Positions 35,088-43,494 of a stretch of 64,000 nt of DNA are shown here, piece after piece; the stretch's first letter is position 1, and each line of letters opens with the position of its first letter. The position numbers and the translations under genes were made by a program. This DNA is from Gemmatimonadales bacterium (GTDB taxonomy: Bacteria > Gemmatimonadota > Gemmatimonadetes > Gemmatimonadales > GWC2-71-9), in contig JAWKQM010000006.1 in assembly GCA_041390145.1 (NCBI GenBank), positions 186,001 to 250,000 on the forward strand. The letters run 5' to 3'. A model generated the notes under the pieces. That model did no database searches. It saw nothing but the letters and a program-made list of their open reading frames with translations, and was not told the origin of the DNA.

Positions 35088-37862
35088 GTGGTCAAGACCC
35101 GGGTACACGAGTTGGCGGCAGAATTCGGTGTTTCCTCTGAGCAGCTGATCCAGACGCTCAAGGAAATGAACATCTTCGTGCGCAGTCACCTCTCCGCGCT
35201 GGAATCGGGGCAGGTGTCGGCGGTGCGCGTCCGCTGGGAGCGAGAGAAGCGGAAGAGCGCCGAAGAGCCCAAGCCGAAGCGCGGACGGCGCAAGAAGGCG
35301 GCGGCGGAGCCGGTGGCGCCTGAGGTGCCCGCCGCGCCGGTGCGCCGCCGCCGCACCAAGGCCGAGGTCGAGAAGGTCGAGGCCGAAGCCGCGGCGGAGG
35401 CGGAAGCCCAGGCCTCGGCGCTGGCCGCGCTGGAAGCCGAACGCGAAATCGCCCGCGGTGAGGCCGCCACGCCGGCCCGGTCGCTCGAGGACCGCGCCCG
35501 CGAGCTCTTCAAGGACGACGCGCCCGCCACCGAGGCCGGTGCGGAAGCCCCGGCGCCGGCCGCGGAAGCCTCACCCCCGGCGGCGCCGACGCGCCGCAAG
35601 GTGGAGGATCTCTTCCCGGCGACGCCACCACCGGCACCGGCGGCCAGCGGTTCTGGCACGTCCGCCCCGGCGGAACCGGCCACGCCGGCCCCCCCGCCGC
35701 CTGCGGCGCCGCGCAAGCCGTTCATCCCGCCCCGCATCCAGCGGCCCGCGCCGACCCCAGCCGCCTCGTCGGGCGCCTCCGGTGGCCGTCGCGGTCCGCC
35801 GTCCCGTGGCCCGCGCCCGGTGTTCAGCAGCGCCACCGGCCCGTCGGAGGCGTCGCGCCCCCGTGAATTCGGCCCGGACGCCAAGAAGGGCGACTTCAAG
35901 AAGGGGAAGAAGAAGCGCGGGAAGAACCAGGTCGACCAGGAAGCGGTGAGCAAGAACATCTTCAAGACGCTCAAGGGCATGAAGGGCGGCCGGAAGTCGC
36001 GCGGATCGCGCTCCGACGAGCCGTCCTACCGCGACGTGATGGCCGGTCGGGCCGCGGAGGAGCGGGAAAAGGAGAAGACGCGGATCCGGGTGAACGAGTT
36101 CATCTCGGTGTCCGAGCTCGCCGACCTGATGAAGGTGCCGTCGAGCCAGATCGTCCAGTTCGCCTTCAAGGAACTGGGCCTGATGGTGACGGTCAATCAG
36201 CGGCTGGACTTCGACCAGATCGAGCTGATCGCGTCGCAGTTCGGGTTCGAGGCGCTCCGCGAGGACGAATACGCCGCGGACCTCGGGCAGGAAGTGGATG
36301 AGGATCCGCCGGAAACGCTCCAGCCGCGGGCGCCGGTGGTCACCATCATGGGTCACGTCGACCACGGCAAGACGTCGCTCCTCGACTACATCCGCCATGC
36401 GAACATCGTCGCCGGCGAAGCCGGCGGCATCACGCAGCATATCGGCGCCTACCACGTCGAGCTGCCGAATGGCCGCCGGATCACCTTCCTCGACACCCCG
36501 GGCCACGAGGCCTTCACGGCGATGCGCGCCCGCGGCGCCCAGGTGACCGACCTCGTCGTGCTGGTGGTGGCGGCCGACGACCAGGTGATGCCCCAGACGA
36601 TCGAGGCCATCAGCCACTCGAAGAACGCCGGCGTGCCGATGGTGGTCGCCATCAACAAGGTGGACCTCCCCGCGGCCAACGTGCAGAAGACCATGCAGGA
36701 CCTCCTGCAGCACAACGTCGTGCTCGAGGAGTTCGGCGGCGACGTGCTCTCCGCCGGCGTCTCGGCGAAGAAGGGCACCGGGGTCGACCTGCTGCTTGAG
36801 AAGATCCTGCTCCAGGCCGACGTGCTCGATCTCAAGGCCAACCCCGACCGCAAGGCGCAGGGCACCGTGGTCGAGTCGACCCTCGATCCGGGCAAGGGCC
36901 CGCTCGCCACGCTGCTGGTGCAGCGCGGCACCCTGTCGGTCGGTGACGACTTCATCTGCGGCAAGTTCTCGGGCCGTGTCCGCGCGCTCTTCGACGAGCG
37001 CGGCAACAACATGACGTCCGCCGGTCCGTCGATGCCGGTGCAGATTCTCGGGTTCGACGGCGTGCCGTCGGCCGGTGACTCGTTCCTGGTGGTGGCGGAC
37101 GCCGCCGAGGCCCGGGAAATCGCGCAGAAGCGGCAGCGCCTCGAACGTGAGGCCCAGAACCGCCGCGGTCAGCGGGGCGGCACGCTGGAAGACTTCAGCC
37201 GCGCCCTCAAGGAAGGGCAGGTCACCACGCTGCCGATCATCATCAAGGCCGACCAGGGCGGTCCCGCCGAGGCACTCGCCGACGCGCTCGCCCAGCTCAG
37301 CACGCCCGAGGTCCGGGTCGAGGTGGTGCACCGCGGCGTCGGCGCCATCAGCGACAGCGATGTGCTGCTCGCCAAGGCGTCGGGTGCCATCATCCTCGGC
37401 TTCCACGTGCGGCCGGACTCCAACGCCCGCGCCTCCGCCGAGCGGGAGCAGGTCGATATCCGCACCTATCGCGTCATCTACGAGGCCGTGGACGACATCC
37501 GGATGGCGCTCGAAGGGCTGCTCAAGCCCGAAGCGCGCGAGACGGTCCTGGGCGAGGCCGAGGTGCTGCAGGTGTTCAAGGTCAGCAAGGTGGGCACCAT
37601 TGCCGGCTCCATCGTGCGGAGTGGCATGGTCCAGCGGGGCACCAAGGCCCGCGTGGTCCGCGACGGCGTGACGGTGTACACCGGCGCGTTCTCGAGCCTC
37701 AAGCGGTTCAAGGACGACGTCAAGGAAGTGCGCGAAGGGCTCGAGTGCGGTATCGGCATCGAGAACTTCAATGACGTGAAGGTCGGCGACCGCATCGAGT
37801 CGTTCCGCCTCGAAGAGATCAAGCGGACCCTCGAGCCGAGCGCCTCGGTTGGCGCGGCGTAG
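35088..37862 (+). CDS. infB: Translation initiation factor IF-2
   Basis: A GTPase that positions initiator tRNA and joins the subunits. At 924 residues it includes an N-terminal IF2-N domain (VHELAAEFGVSSEQLIQTL), a low-complexity Ala/Pro/Glu/Lys region (about 50-330), a second IF2-N-like module (about 340-400), and the G domain with GHVDHGKT (Gly422), DTPGHEAF and NKVD (Asn523), then domains II-IV. GTG 35088 follows a strong GAGGAGG. Upstream gene spacing is zero. Confidence 0.97.
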   Translation: MVKTRVHELAAEFGVSSEQLIQTLKEMNIFVRSHLSALESGQVSAVRVRWEREKRKSAEEPKPKRGRRKKAAAEPVAPEVPAAPVRRRRTKAEVEKVEAEAAAEAEAQASALAALEAEREIARGEAATPARSLEDRARELFKDDAPATEAGAEAPAPAAEASPPAAPTRRKVEDLFPATPPPAPAASGSGTSAPAEPATPAPPPPAAPRKPFIPPRIQRPAPTPAASSGASGGRRGPPSRGPRPVFSSATGPSEASRPREFGPDAKKGDFKKGKKKRGKNQVDQEAVSKNIFKTLKGMKGGRKSRGSRSDEPSYRDVMAGRAAEEREKEKTRIRVNEFISVSELADLMKVPSSQIVQFAFKELGLMVTVNQRLDFDQIELIASQFGFEALREDEYAADLGQEVDEDPPETLQPRAPVVTIMGHVDHGKTSLLDYIRHANIVAGEAGGITQHIGAYHVELPNGRRITFLDTPGHEAFTAMRARGAQVTDLVVLVVAADDQVMPQTIEAISHSKNAGVPMVVAINKVDLPAANVQKTMQDLLQHNVVLEEFGGDVLSAGVSAKKGTGVDLLLEKILLQADVLDLKANPDRKAQGTVVESTLDPGKGPLATLLVQRGTLSVGDDFICGKFSGRVRALFDERGNNMTSAGPSMPVQILGFDGVPSAGDSFLVVADAAEAREIAQKRQRLEREAQNRRGQRGGTLEDFSRALKEGQVTTLPIIIKADQGGPAEALADALAQLSTPEVRVEVVHRGVGAISDSDVLLAKASGAIILGFHVRPDSNARASAEREQVDIRTYRVIYEAVDDIRMALEGLLKPEARETVLGEAEVLQVFKVSKVGTIAGSIVRSGMVQRGTKARVVRDGVTVYTGAFSSLKRFKDDVKEVREGLECGIGIENFNDVKVGDRIESFRLEEIKRTLEPSASVGAA

Positions 37863-37865
37863 GCG

Positions 37866-38225
37866 ATGAAGGGATCGTCGCGTCGCCCGGAGCAAATTGC
37901 CGAGAACATCCGGCAGGTGGTGGCGGACGCCCTCACCCGGGACATCCGCGATCCGCGCATCGGGCTCGTGACCCTCACTCACGTGACGGTGTCGGCCGAC
38001 CTGTCGCATGCGAAGATCCGGGTCAGCACGCAAGGAGACGAGGAGACGAAGCAGCGCGCCCTCGAAGGGCTGCGGAGCGCGTCGGGGTTCCTCCGGACCC
38101 GGGTCGCCAAGGCGCTGACCACCCGTACCGTCCCGGAGCTGCATTTCGAGCTTGACCGCGGGCTGGAGCACGCGGCGCGGATCAATGAAGTGCTGGAGTC
38201 GCTGAAGCAGGAGGAGCAGGACTGA
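37866..38225 (+). CDS. rbfA: Ribosome-binding factor A
   Basis: RbfA (119 residues) helps mature the 30S subunit and the 16S rRNA 5' end. It starts at ATG 37866, 3 nt after infB, and has the KH-like fold with RRPEQIAENIRQVVADAL, DPRIGLVTLTHVTVSADL and the C-terminal PELHFELDRGLEHAARINEVL. Its TGA is overlapped by the presumed CTG start of truB (38222-38225). Confidence 0.95.
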   Translation: MKGSSRRPEQIAENIRQVVADALTRDIRDPRIGLVTLTHVTVSADLSHAKIRVSTQGDEETKQRALEGLRSASGFLRTRVAKALTTRTVPELHFELDRGLEHAARINEVLESLKQEEQD

Positions 38226-39070
38226 CCGGGGCGCTCCTGATCGACAAGCCGGCGGGCCCCACGTCGCACGACGTTGTGGCTCAGGCCCGCCGGGTCTTCA
38301 AGGAGCGGTCGATCGGGCACACCGGGACGCTGGATCCCTTCGCCAGCGGCCTGCTGGTGCTGCTGCTCGGGAAGGGAACACGGGTTGCCCGGTTCCTCGA
38401 CGGGCTCGCCAAGACCTACCTGGCGACGGCGCGCCTCGGACAGCGCACCACGACCGACGACCTGACAGGAGAGCCGGTCGGCGAGGGCTTCGAGGGCGAA
38501 GGGCCGGGTCGCGCCCGGATCGCGGAGGCGCTGGCCGGGTTCGTGGGCGCGCAGGAGCAGATGCCGCCGGCCTACTCGGCCAAAAAGCAGGGCGGCGAGC
38601 GGGCCTACGCACGGGCCCGGCGCGGCGAGGTGGTGGAACTCGCGCCGGCGGCGGTGACCGTGTACGCGGCGGAGTTGCTGGCGGTCGAGGGCAGGGATGT
38701 GACCTTTCGTGTCACGGTGAGCACCGGCACGTACATCCGTGCGCTCGCGCGCGACCTCGGCGAGGCGCTCGGCACCGGCGCCCACCTGACCGCGTTGCGC
38801 CGGGAGTCGATCGGCAGCCTCGAGGTCGAAAATGCGGTCCCGCTCGGCGCCCTGGAGCCCGGCACACCGCTCTGGCCGCTCGGGGCGGTCCTGGGGCATC
38901 TGCCGCGGGTTGTGGTGGATGAGGCGGGGCGGAAGGATCTCTCGCACGGACGCCCAGTGCGTGGCGTGACGGTCGGCACCGTGGTGCTGGCCTCCGACGC
39001 AGAGGTCATCGCGGTGGGTGAAGGGGACGGGGAGTGGCTCAAGCCCACGGTCGTGCTGGTGGCGCCATGA
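38222..39070 (+). CDS. truB: tRNA pseudouridine-55 synthase TruB, likely CTG start
   Basis: Converts U55 of tRNA to pseudouridine. The catalytic Asp38 lies in HTGTLDPFASGLL, and GTYIRALARDLG, RRESIGSL and a C-terminal PUA-like part follow. The conserved N-terminal motif LLIDKPAGPTSHDV is encoded upstream of the first ATG, GTG or TTG (GTG 38276), which would remove it. The only workable start in frame is CTG 38222, overlapping the rbfA stop as CTGA, with GGAG 5 nt upstream. This gives 282 residues. A non-ATG/GTG/TTG start is therefore very likely. Confidence 0.93.
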   Translation: MTGALLIDKPAGPTSHDVVAQARRVFKERSIGHTGTLDPFASGLLVLLLGKGTRVARFLDGLAKTYLATARLGQRTTTDDLTGEPVGEGFEGEGPGRARIAEALAGFVGAQEQMPPAYSAKKQGGERAYARARRGEVVELAPAAVTVYAAELLAVEGRDVTFRVTVSTGTYIRALARDLGEALGTGAHLTALRRESIGSLEVENAVPLGALEPGTPLWPLGAVLGHLPRVVVDEAGRKDLSHGRPVRGVTVGTVVLASDAEVIAVGEGDGEWLKPTVVLVAP

Positions 39071-39108
39071 CCACCTCCTCCCGCAGCACCCGGAAGGCAC
39101 GGTGGTAA
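39067..39108 (+). CDS. Possible 13-codon mini-ORF between truB and ribF
   Basis: ATG 39067 overlaps the truB stop (ATGA) and opens 13 codons ending at TAA 39106-39108, in a frame different from ribF. It could couple translation from truB to the ribF GTG at 39102, which lies inside it. It is too short to judge as a protein and may be chance. Confidence 0.2.
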   Translation: MTTSSRSTRKARW

Positions 39109-40004
39109 CGGTCGGCTCCTTTGACGGTGTTCACCGGGGCCACGAGGCGGTGCTGACGGAGATCGCGGCGCGGGCCAGGGCGGCAGGGCGCCGTTCCGTG
39201 CTCGTCACCTTCGACCCGCACCCGATGGCGGTCGTGAATCCGGCGGCGGCGCCGCAGGTGCTGACCACCGGCCCGGAACGACGCGAAATCCTGGCGCAGA
39301 CCGGGCTCGACTACGCGGTCCTGCTGCACTTCGACCGGGCGCTCGCGGCGATGCCGCCCGAGCGGTTTGTCCGGGAGATCCTCGTCGCCGGCTGCGGCAT
39401 GCGGGAGTTGGTGATCGGCCACGACCATGGATTCGGCCAGGGCCGGCAGGGGGACGTGGAACTGCTCGGCCGGCTCGGCGCGGAACTCGGGTTTGCGGTC
39501 GACGTGGTGCCGGCGCTGGAAGTGGATGGTCACGCCGTCTCGAGCACGCTGGTCCGGCGCGCGGTGGCGGGCGGAGACCTCGCCACGGCGGCGCGCCTCC
39601 TCGGGCGGCGCTACTTCGCGACCGGTGAGGTGGTGTCCGGAGACGGCCGCGGGAAGACCCTCGGGTTTCCCACCGCCAATCTCAGCGGGATACCCGACCG
39701 GAAGCTGCTGCCGCCGGACGGCGTCTACGCGGTCCGGGTCGAGTGGCGCGGCGGACGCGCCGACGGGATGATGAATCAAGGAGGGAAGCCGACGTTCCAG
39801 CACGCGGAACGGTCCCTCGAGGTGCACCTGTTCGAGCACACCGGGTCCCTCTACGGCGAATGGTTGAAGGTGGAGTGGGTGACGCGACTGCGGGATGTGC
39901 AGCGCTTTGCCTCGCTCGATGCACTGCGGACGCAGCTGGATCGCGACCGCTCCTCGGCGCGCGCGGCGTTGGCCGCGGCCGCGACCGGCACTCTGTCTAC
40001 CTGA
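39102..40004 (+). CDS. ribF: Bifunctional riboflavin kinase/FAD synthetase RibF
   Basis: Makes FMN and FAD from riboflavin. The N-terminal adenylyltransferase has VGSFDGVHRGH at the very start and FDPHP; the C-terminal kinase domain has GRGKTLGFPTANL. Start choice is open: GTG 39102 (300 residues, GGAAGG 4 nt upstream) begins just before the first motif, while GTG 39018 would overlap truB by 53 nt and add 28 residues. The amino acids just upstream of 39102 look RibF-like, so a longer or frameshifted N-terminus is possible. Confidence 0.9.
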   Translation: MVTVGSFDGVHRGHEAVLTEIAARARAAGRRSVLVTFDPHPMAVVNPAAAPQVLTTGPERREILAQTGLDYAVLLHFDRALAAMPPERFVREILVAGCGMRELVIGHDHGFGQGRQGDVELLGRLGAELGFAVDVVPALEVDGHAVSSTLVRRAVAGGDLATAARLLGRRYFATGEVVSGDGRGKTLGFPTANLSGIPDRKLLPPDGVYAVRVEWRGGRADGMMNQGGKPTFQHAERSLEVHLFEHTGSLYGEWLKVEWVTRLRDVQRFASLDALRTQLDRDRSSARAALAAAATGTLST

Positions 40005-40026
40005 ATCAACGGCTGGCCCAGCGACG

Positions 40027-41664
40027 ATGAATGCCTCAATCCGAAACCGCCTCCTGATCATCGGCGCCCTCGTGGCGCTCTCCGTCTACAGTCTCTTCCC
40101 GCGGGACGTGACGATTCGCACCCGCGCGCCGGACGGCGCCATGCGCGACACGACGGAGAAGAAGATCCCGCTGAAGCTCGGGCTCGACCTCCAGGGCGGC
40201 ATGCACCTGGGCCTCGAACTCGACCAGACGAACCGGGTCTCCAGCGACGTCTCGCGCGACATCGACCTGGCCCTGACCGTGCTGCGCAAGCGCGTCGACG
40301 AGTTCGGCGTGCAGGAACCGGTGGTGCAGAAGGTCGGCGACGAGCGCATCGTGGTCGAGCTGGCCGGCGTCCGGGACCCGCAGCGCGCCATGGACATCGT
40401 CCAGAAGGCGGCGTTCCTGGAATTCCGGATCACCGACCGGACTGGCGCCCTCGACAAGGCGTTGCCGGCCATGGACCGCGCCCTCCGCGGGCTCGGCATC
40501 ACGGCCACGGCCGGCAAGACCTCGCCCAGCGCGGTGCAGTCGCTCCTCGGCGGCGACTCGGCGGCCGCGGGGGCAGATTCGACCCCGGTGGAAGGCGGCG
40601 CCCTGAGCAGCCTGATCCAGCCCGGCACGGCGGCGGGGAGCGGCGTGCCCGGCGAGTACTTCGTGCCTGAGGCCGCCTACCCCCGGGTGGACAGCCTCCT
40701 CCGGATCCCTGCAGTCAAGCGGGCGCTTCCGCGCGGCGTTGAAATCCTCTGGACCGCCGCCCCCGTCAGCGTTGGGGTGCAGCCCTATCGCTTCTTCTAC
40801 GTGGTCGATGACAAGCCCATCGTGACCGGCCGGAACCTGGTGGATGCGTCCGCCCAGTTCGACCAGCTGACCAACGGCCCGGTGGTGACGTTCGAGCTGG
40901 ATCGTGCCGGCGGCCGTCAGTTCGGCGCGGCCACCCAGGCCCACATCGGCGACTACATGGCCATCGTGCTCGACGGGCGCGTGCAGGGCCCGCCGCCGGT
41001 CATCCAGGGGCGGATCGACCGGAACGGCCAGATCACCATGGGCGGCGGCAAGTCGATCGTGGAGGCGCAGGACCTGGCCCTCACGCTGAAGGCCGGCGCG
41101 CTGCCGGTGCCGCTGAAGATCGTCGACCGCTTCCAGGTCGGCGCGAGCCTCGGCGCGGACAGCATCCGCGGCGGCATCACCGCCGGCATCATCGGGACCC
41201 TGGTGGTCATCCTGATCATGATCGGGTACTACCGGATGAGCGGCGTGCTCGCGGTCGGCGCGCTGACCCTCTACCTCCTCTTCACGCTGGGCGGCCTGGC
41301 CATGATCGATGCCACGCTCACCCTGCCAGGACTGGCCGGCATCGTGCTGTCCATCGGCATTGCCGTGGACGCCAACGTGCTGATCTTCGAGCGCATCCGC
41401 GAGGAGCTGATTCACGGCCGGACCGTTCGCCTCGCCGTGGACGAGGGCTTCCAGCATGCCATGAGCGCCATCATCGACTCGAACGTCAGCACGGTGATCA
41501 CGGCGCTGTTCCTCTTCCAGTTCGGCACCGGGCCGGTCAAGGGGTTCGCCGTGACCCTGACCATGGGCATCTTCGCCTCGATGATCACCGCGGTGTTCGT
41601 CTCCAAGACCTTCTTCATGATCTGGCTGCAGCGGCGGCCTGACCTCACTACGCTGAGCATCTGA
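40027..41664 (+). CDS. secD: Protein translocase subunit SecD
   Basis: Works with SecF to use the proton gradient for late steps of protein export. The 545-residue protein has an N-terminal helix, the GLDLQGGMHL motif, a large periplasmic P1 region (about residues 60-370) and six C-terminal membrane helices (GMALPVPL-like segment, then LPGLAGIVLSIGIAVDANVLIFERIREE). ATG 40027 is chosen for the family N-terminus. It is followed by secF after 2 nt. yajC is not adjacent. Confidence 0.96.
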   Translation: MNASIRNRLLIIGALVALSVYSLFPRDVTIRTRAPDGAMRDTTEKKIPLKLGLDLQGGMHLGLELDQTNRVSSDVSRDIDLALTVLRKRVDEFGVQEPVVQKVGDERIVVELAGVRDPQRAMDIVQKAAFLEFRITDRTGALDKALPAMDRALRGLGITATAGKTSPSAVQSLLGGDSAAAGADSTPVEGGALSSLIQPGTAAGSGVPGEYFVPEAAYPRVDSLLRIPAVKRALPRGVEILWTAAPVSVGVQPYRFFYVVDDKPIVTGRNLVDASAQFDQLTNGPVVTFELDRAGGRQFGAATQAHIGDYMAIVLDGRVQGPPPVIQGRIDRNGQITMGGGKSIVEAQDLALTLKAGALPVPLKIVDRFQVGASLGADSIRGGITAGIIGTLVVILIMIGYYRMSGVLAVGALTLYLLFTLGGLAMIDATLTLPGLAGIVLSIGIAVDANVLIFERIREELIHGRTVRLAVDEGFQHAMSAIIDSNVSTVITALFLFQFGTGPVKGFAVTLTMGIFASMITAVFVSKTFFMIWLQRRPDLTTLSI

Positions 41665-41666
41665 CG

Positions 41667-42641
41667 ATGACCCGATTCTTCGCGAACGCGAACTACGACT
41701 TCATTGGCTTCCGGAAGTACGCCTACGGGCTGACGGCCGCGATCCTGGTGCCCGGCGTGCTCTTCCTGCTGTTCGTCGGCCTGAGCTACAGCATCGAGTT
41801 CACCGGCGGCACCCTGATCCAGATCAAGACCGAGCAGCCGGTCGACGCCTCGCAGCTCCGCTCGGCCCTCGACGCCCGGGGCATTCCCGGGGCCGAGATC
41901 CAGTCGATGGGCAACGCGCAGGAGTATTCGATTCGCGCCCGCGTGGCCAAGGAAGGCACCGACGCGAACAACACCGAGGAAACGGCCTCCGCGGTCGGCG
42001 CCGCGCTTGACGCCTCCCTCGGCGCCGGCACCTACACGATGCTGAATTCCGCCGCCGTGGGCCCGAAGGTGGGCGGCGAGCTCCGCACCCAGGCGTTCCT
42101 GGCCATCTTCCTCTCGTTCTTTGCGGTGCTGGCCTACCTGGCCTGGCGCTTCGAATGGCGCTTCGGACTGGCGGCGGTCGGCGCCACGGCCCACGACATC
42201 CTGGCGACGATCATCTTCATCGCCGTCATGCGCATCGAGGTCAGCCTCGTGGTGGTCGCCGCGGTGCTGTCGATGGTCGGCTATTCGCTCAACGACACGA
42301 TCATCATCTTTGACCGCGTGCGCGAAGACCTGCACAAGTACCGGCGCGATGACTTCATCTCGGTGCTGAACCGGTCGATCAACGAGACGCTGCCGCGCAG
42401 CGTGCTGACCCACGGGACAACCCTCGCCACCCTGCTGGCGCTGGCCCTCTTCGGCGGGCAGGTGATCCGTCCCTTCGCCCTCGTGATGTCGTTCGGCGTG
42501 TTCACCGGCACCTTCTCCTCGATCTTCATTGCCGCGCCGTTGCTGTTGGGCATCGAGCGACGCTGGCCGGGCGCCGACGCCCGGGGCGTCAAGTCGAGCG
42601 CGCCGCGCGCCGGAGTCACGAAGGTCCAGCCCACCGTCTGA
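41667..42641 (+). CDS. secF: Protein translocase subunit SecF
   Basis: A 324-residue partner of SecD in the membrane. It begins with YDFIGFRKYAYGLTA and an FTGGTLIQI segment, has a periplasmic P4 region and the membrane block with SMVGYSLNDTIIIFDRVRE and NETLPRSVLTHGTTL. It lies 2 nt after secD, as expected for subunits made together, and tatD follows 4 nt later. Confidence 0.96.
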   Translation: MTRFFANANYDFIGFRKYAYGLTAAILVPGVLFLLFVGLSYSIEFTGGTLIQIKTEQPVDASQLRSALDARGIPGAEIQSMGNAQEYSIRARVAKEGTDANNTEETASAVGAALDASLGAGTYTMLNSAAVGPKVGGELRTQAFLAIFLSFFAVLAYLAWRFEWRFGLAAVGATAHDILATIIFIAVMRIEVSLVVVAAVLSMVGYSLNDTIIIFDRVREDLHKYRRDDFISVLNRSINETLPRSVLTHGTTLATLLALALFGGQVIRPFALVMSFGVFTGTFSSIFIAAPLLLGIERRWPGADARGVKSSAPRAGVTKVQPTV

Positions 42642-42645
42642 TCCC

Positions 42646-43413
42646 GTGCTGGTCGACACCCACTGCCACCTCGGCGACGCCGCGTTTGCGGAGGATCGCG
42701 CCGAGGCGGTGGGGCGGGCGTTCGCCGCGGGTGTCAGTCACCTCGTCGTCGTGGGCGAGTCCCGCGCCGCCACGGCGCTGGGCCTCGCCCTGGCCGCCGA
42801 CGCGCGGATCTCCACCACCGCAGGTCTCCATCCCCATGACGCCCGCACCTGGACCGACGAGACCGCCGGCTGGCTGGCGGAGACCCTGCGGGATCCACGG
42901 GTGGTCGCCTGTGGCGAGATCGGCCTCGACTATCACTACGACCACTCCCCGCGCGACATCCAGCGGCTCGTGTTCGAGCGCCAGATGGCCCTGGCGCAGG
43001 AAGCGGGAAAGCCGGTCGTGATTCACGCGCGCGACGCCGACGCCGACGTCGCCGCCGTGCTGCGGACGTTTCCCGCCGTTGTCGCCATCCTGCACTCGTT
43101 CAGCAGCGGCCCGGACCTGTTCGAAGCGGGCGGGGCGCTGGGGCACTACATCTCCTTCAGCGGCATGGTCACCTTTCGCTCGTGGCGGCTGGACGACCTG
43201 GTCCGCGCCACGCCCCCCGAACGGCTCCTGGTCGAGACCGATGCGCCCTACCTTGCGCCGGTCCCACACCGTGGGCACCGGAACGAGCCGGCCTACGTGC
43301 GGCTGGTCGCCGAACGGGTGGCGACGGTCCGGGGCGAAGAAGCCGCGTCGCTGATCGAGCGGACCGGCCAGAACGCACACCGGGTCTTTGGGGGACGATT
43401 GGGGCCCGCCTGA
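42646..43413 (+). CDS. tatD: TatD-family metal-dependent deoxyribonuclease
   Basis: A 255-residue TIM-barrel hydrolase starting at GTG 42646. Metal ligands are visible in THCHLG, GEIGLDYHYD, VIHARDAD, ILHSF and ETDAPYLAP. TatD-family members act as 3'-5' DNases in DNA damage response or as D-aminoacyl-tRNA deacylases; which applies here is not clear from sequence. It is the last gene of the nusA-secDF run, followed by a short gap before fhs. Confidence 0.9.
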   Translation: MLVDTHCHLGDAAFAEDRAEAVGRAFAAGVSHLVVVGESRAATALGLALAADARISTTAGLHPHDARTWTDETAGWLAETLRDPRVVACGEIGLDYHYDHSPRDIQRLVFERQMALAQEAGKPVVIHARDADADVAAVLRTFPAVVAILHSFSSGPDLFEAGGALGHYISFSGMVTFRSWRLDDLVRATPPERLLVETDAPYLAPVPHRGHRNEPAYVRLVAERVATVRGEEAASLIERTGQNAHRVFGGRLGPA

Positions 43414-43453
43414 TTCGAGGAGCCATTCCCGTGCGCCCCGGCGCCGGTTACCG

Positions 43454-43482
43454 TTACAGCACCTGACTTTGCCGCCTTTATC
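43454..43482 (+). promoter_or_regulatory. Possible promoter of fhs
   Basis: TTACAG (43454-43459), a 17-nt spacer and TTTATC (43477-43482) precede the GTG of fhs, which also has a GGAGAG ribosome-binding site. Both hexamers are imperfect. Confidence 0.35.
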
Positions 43483-43494
43483 CGGAGAGTTCGC

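Noticed and set aside
35571..38171. An 866-codon open frame on the minus strand opposite infB and rbfA
   Set aside because: It mirrors IF-2 codon by codon, with Ala/Arg/His-rich low-complexity translation and no family features.
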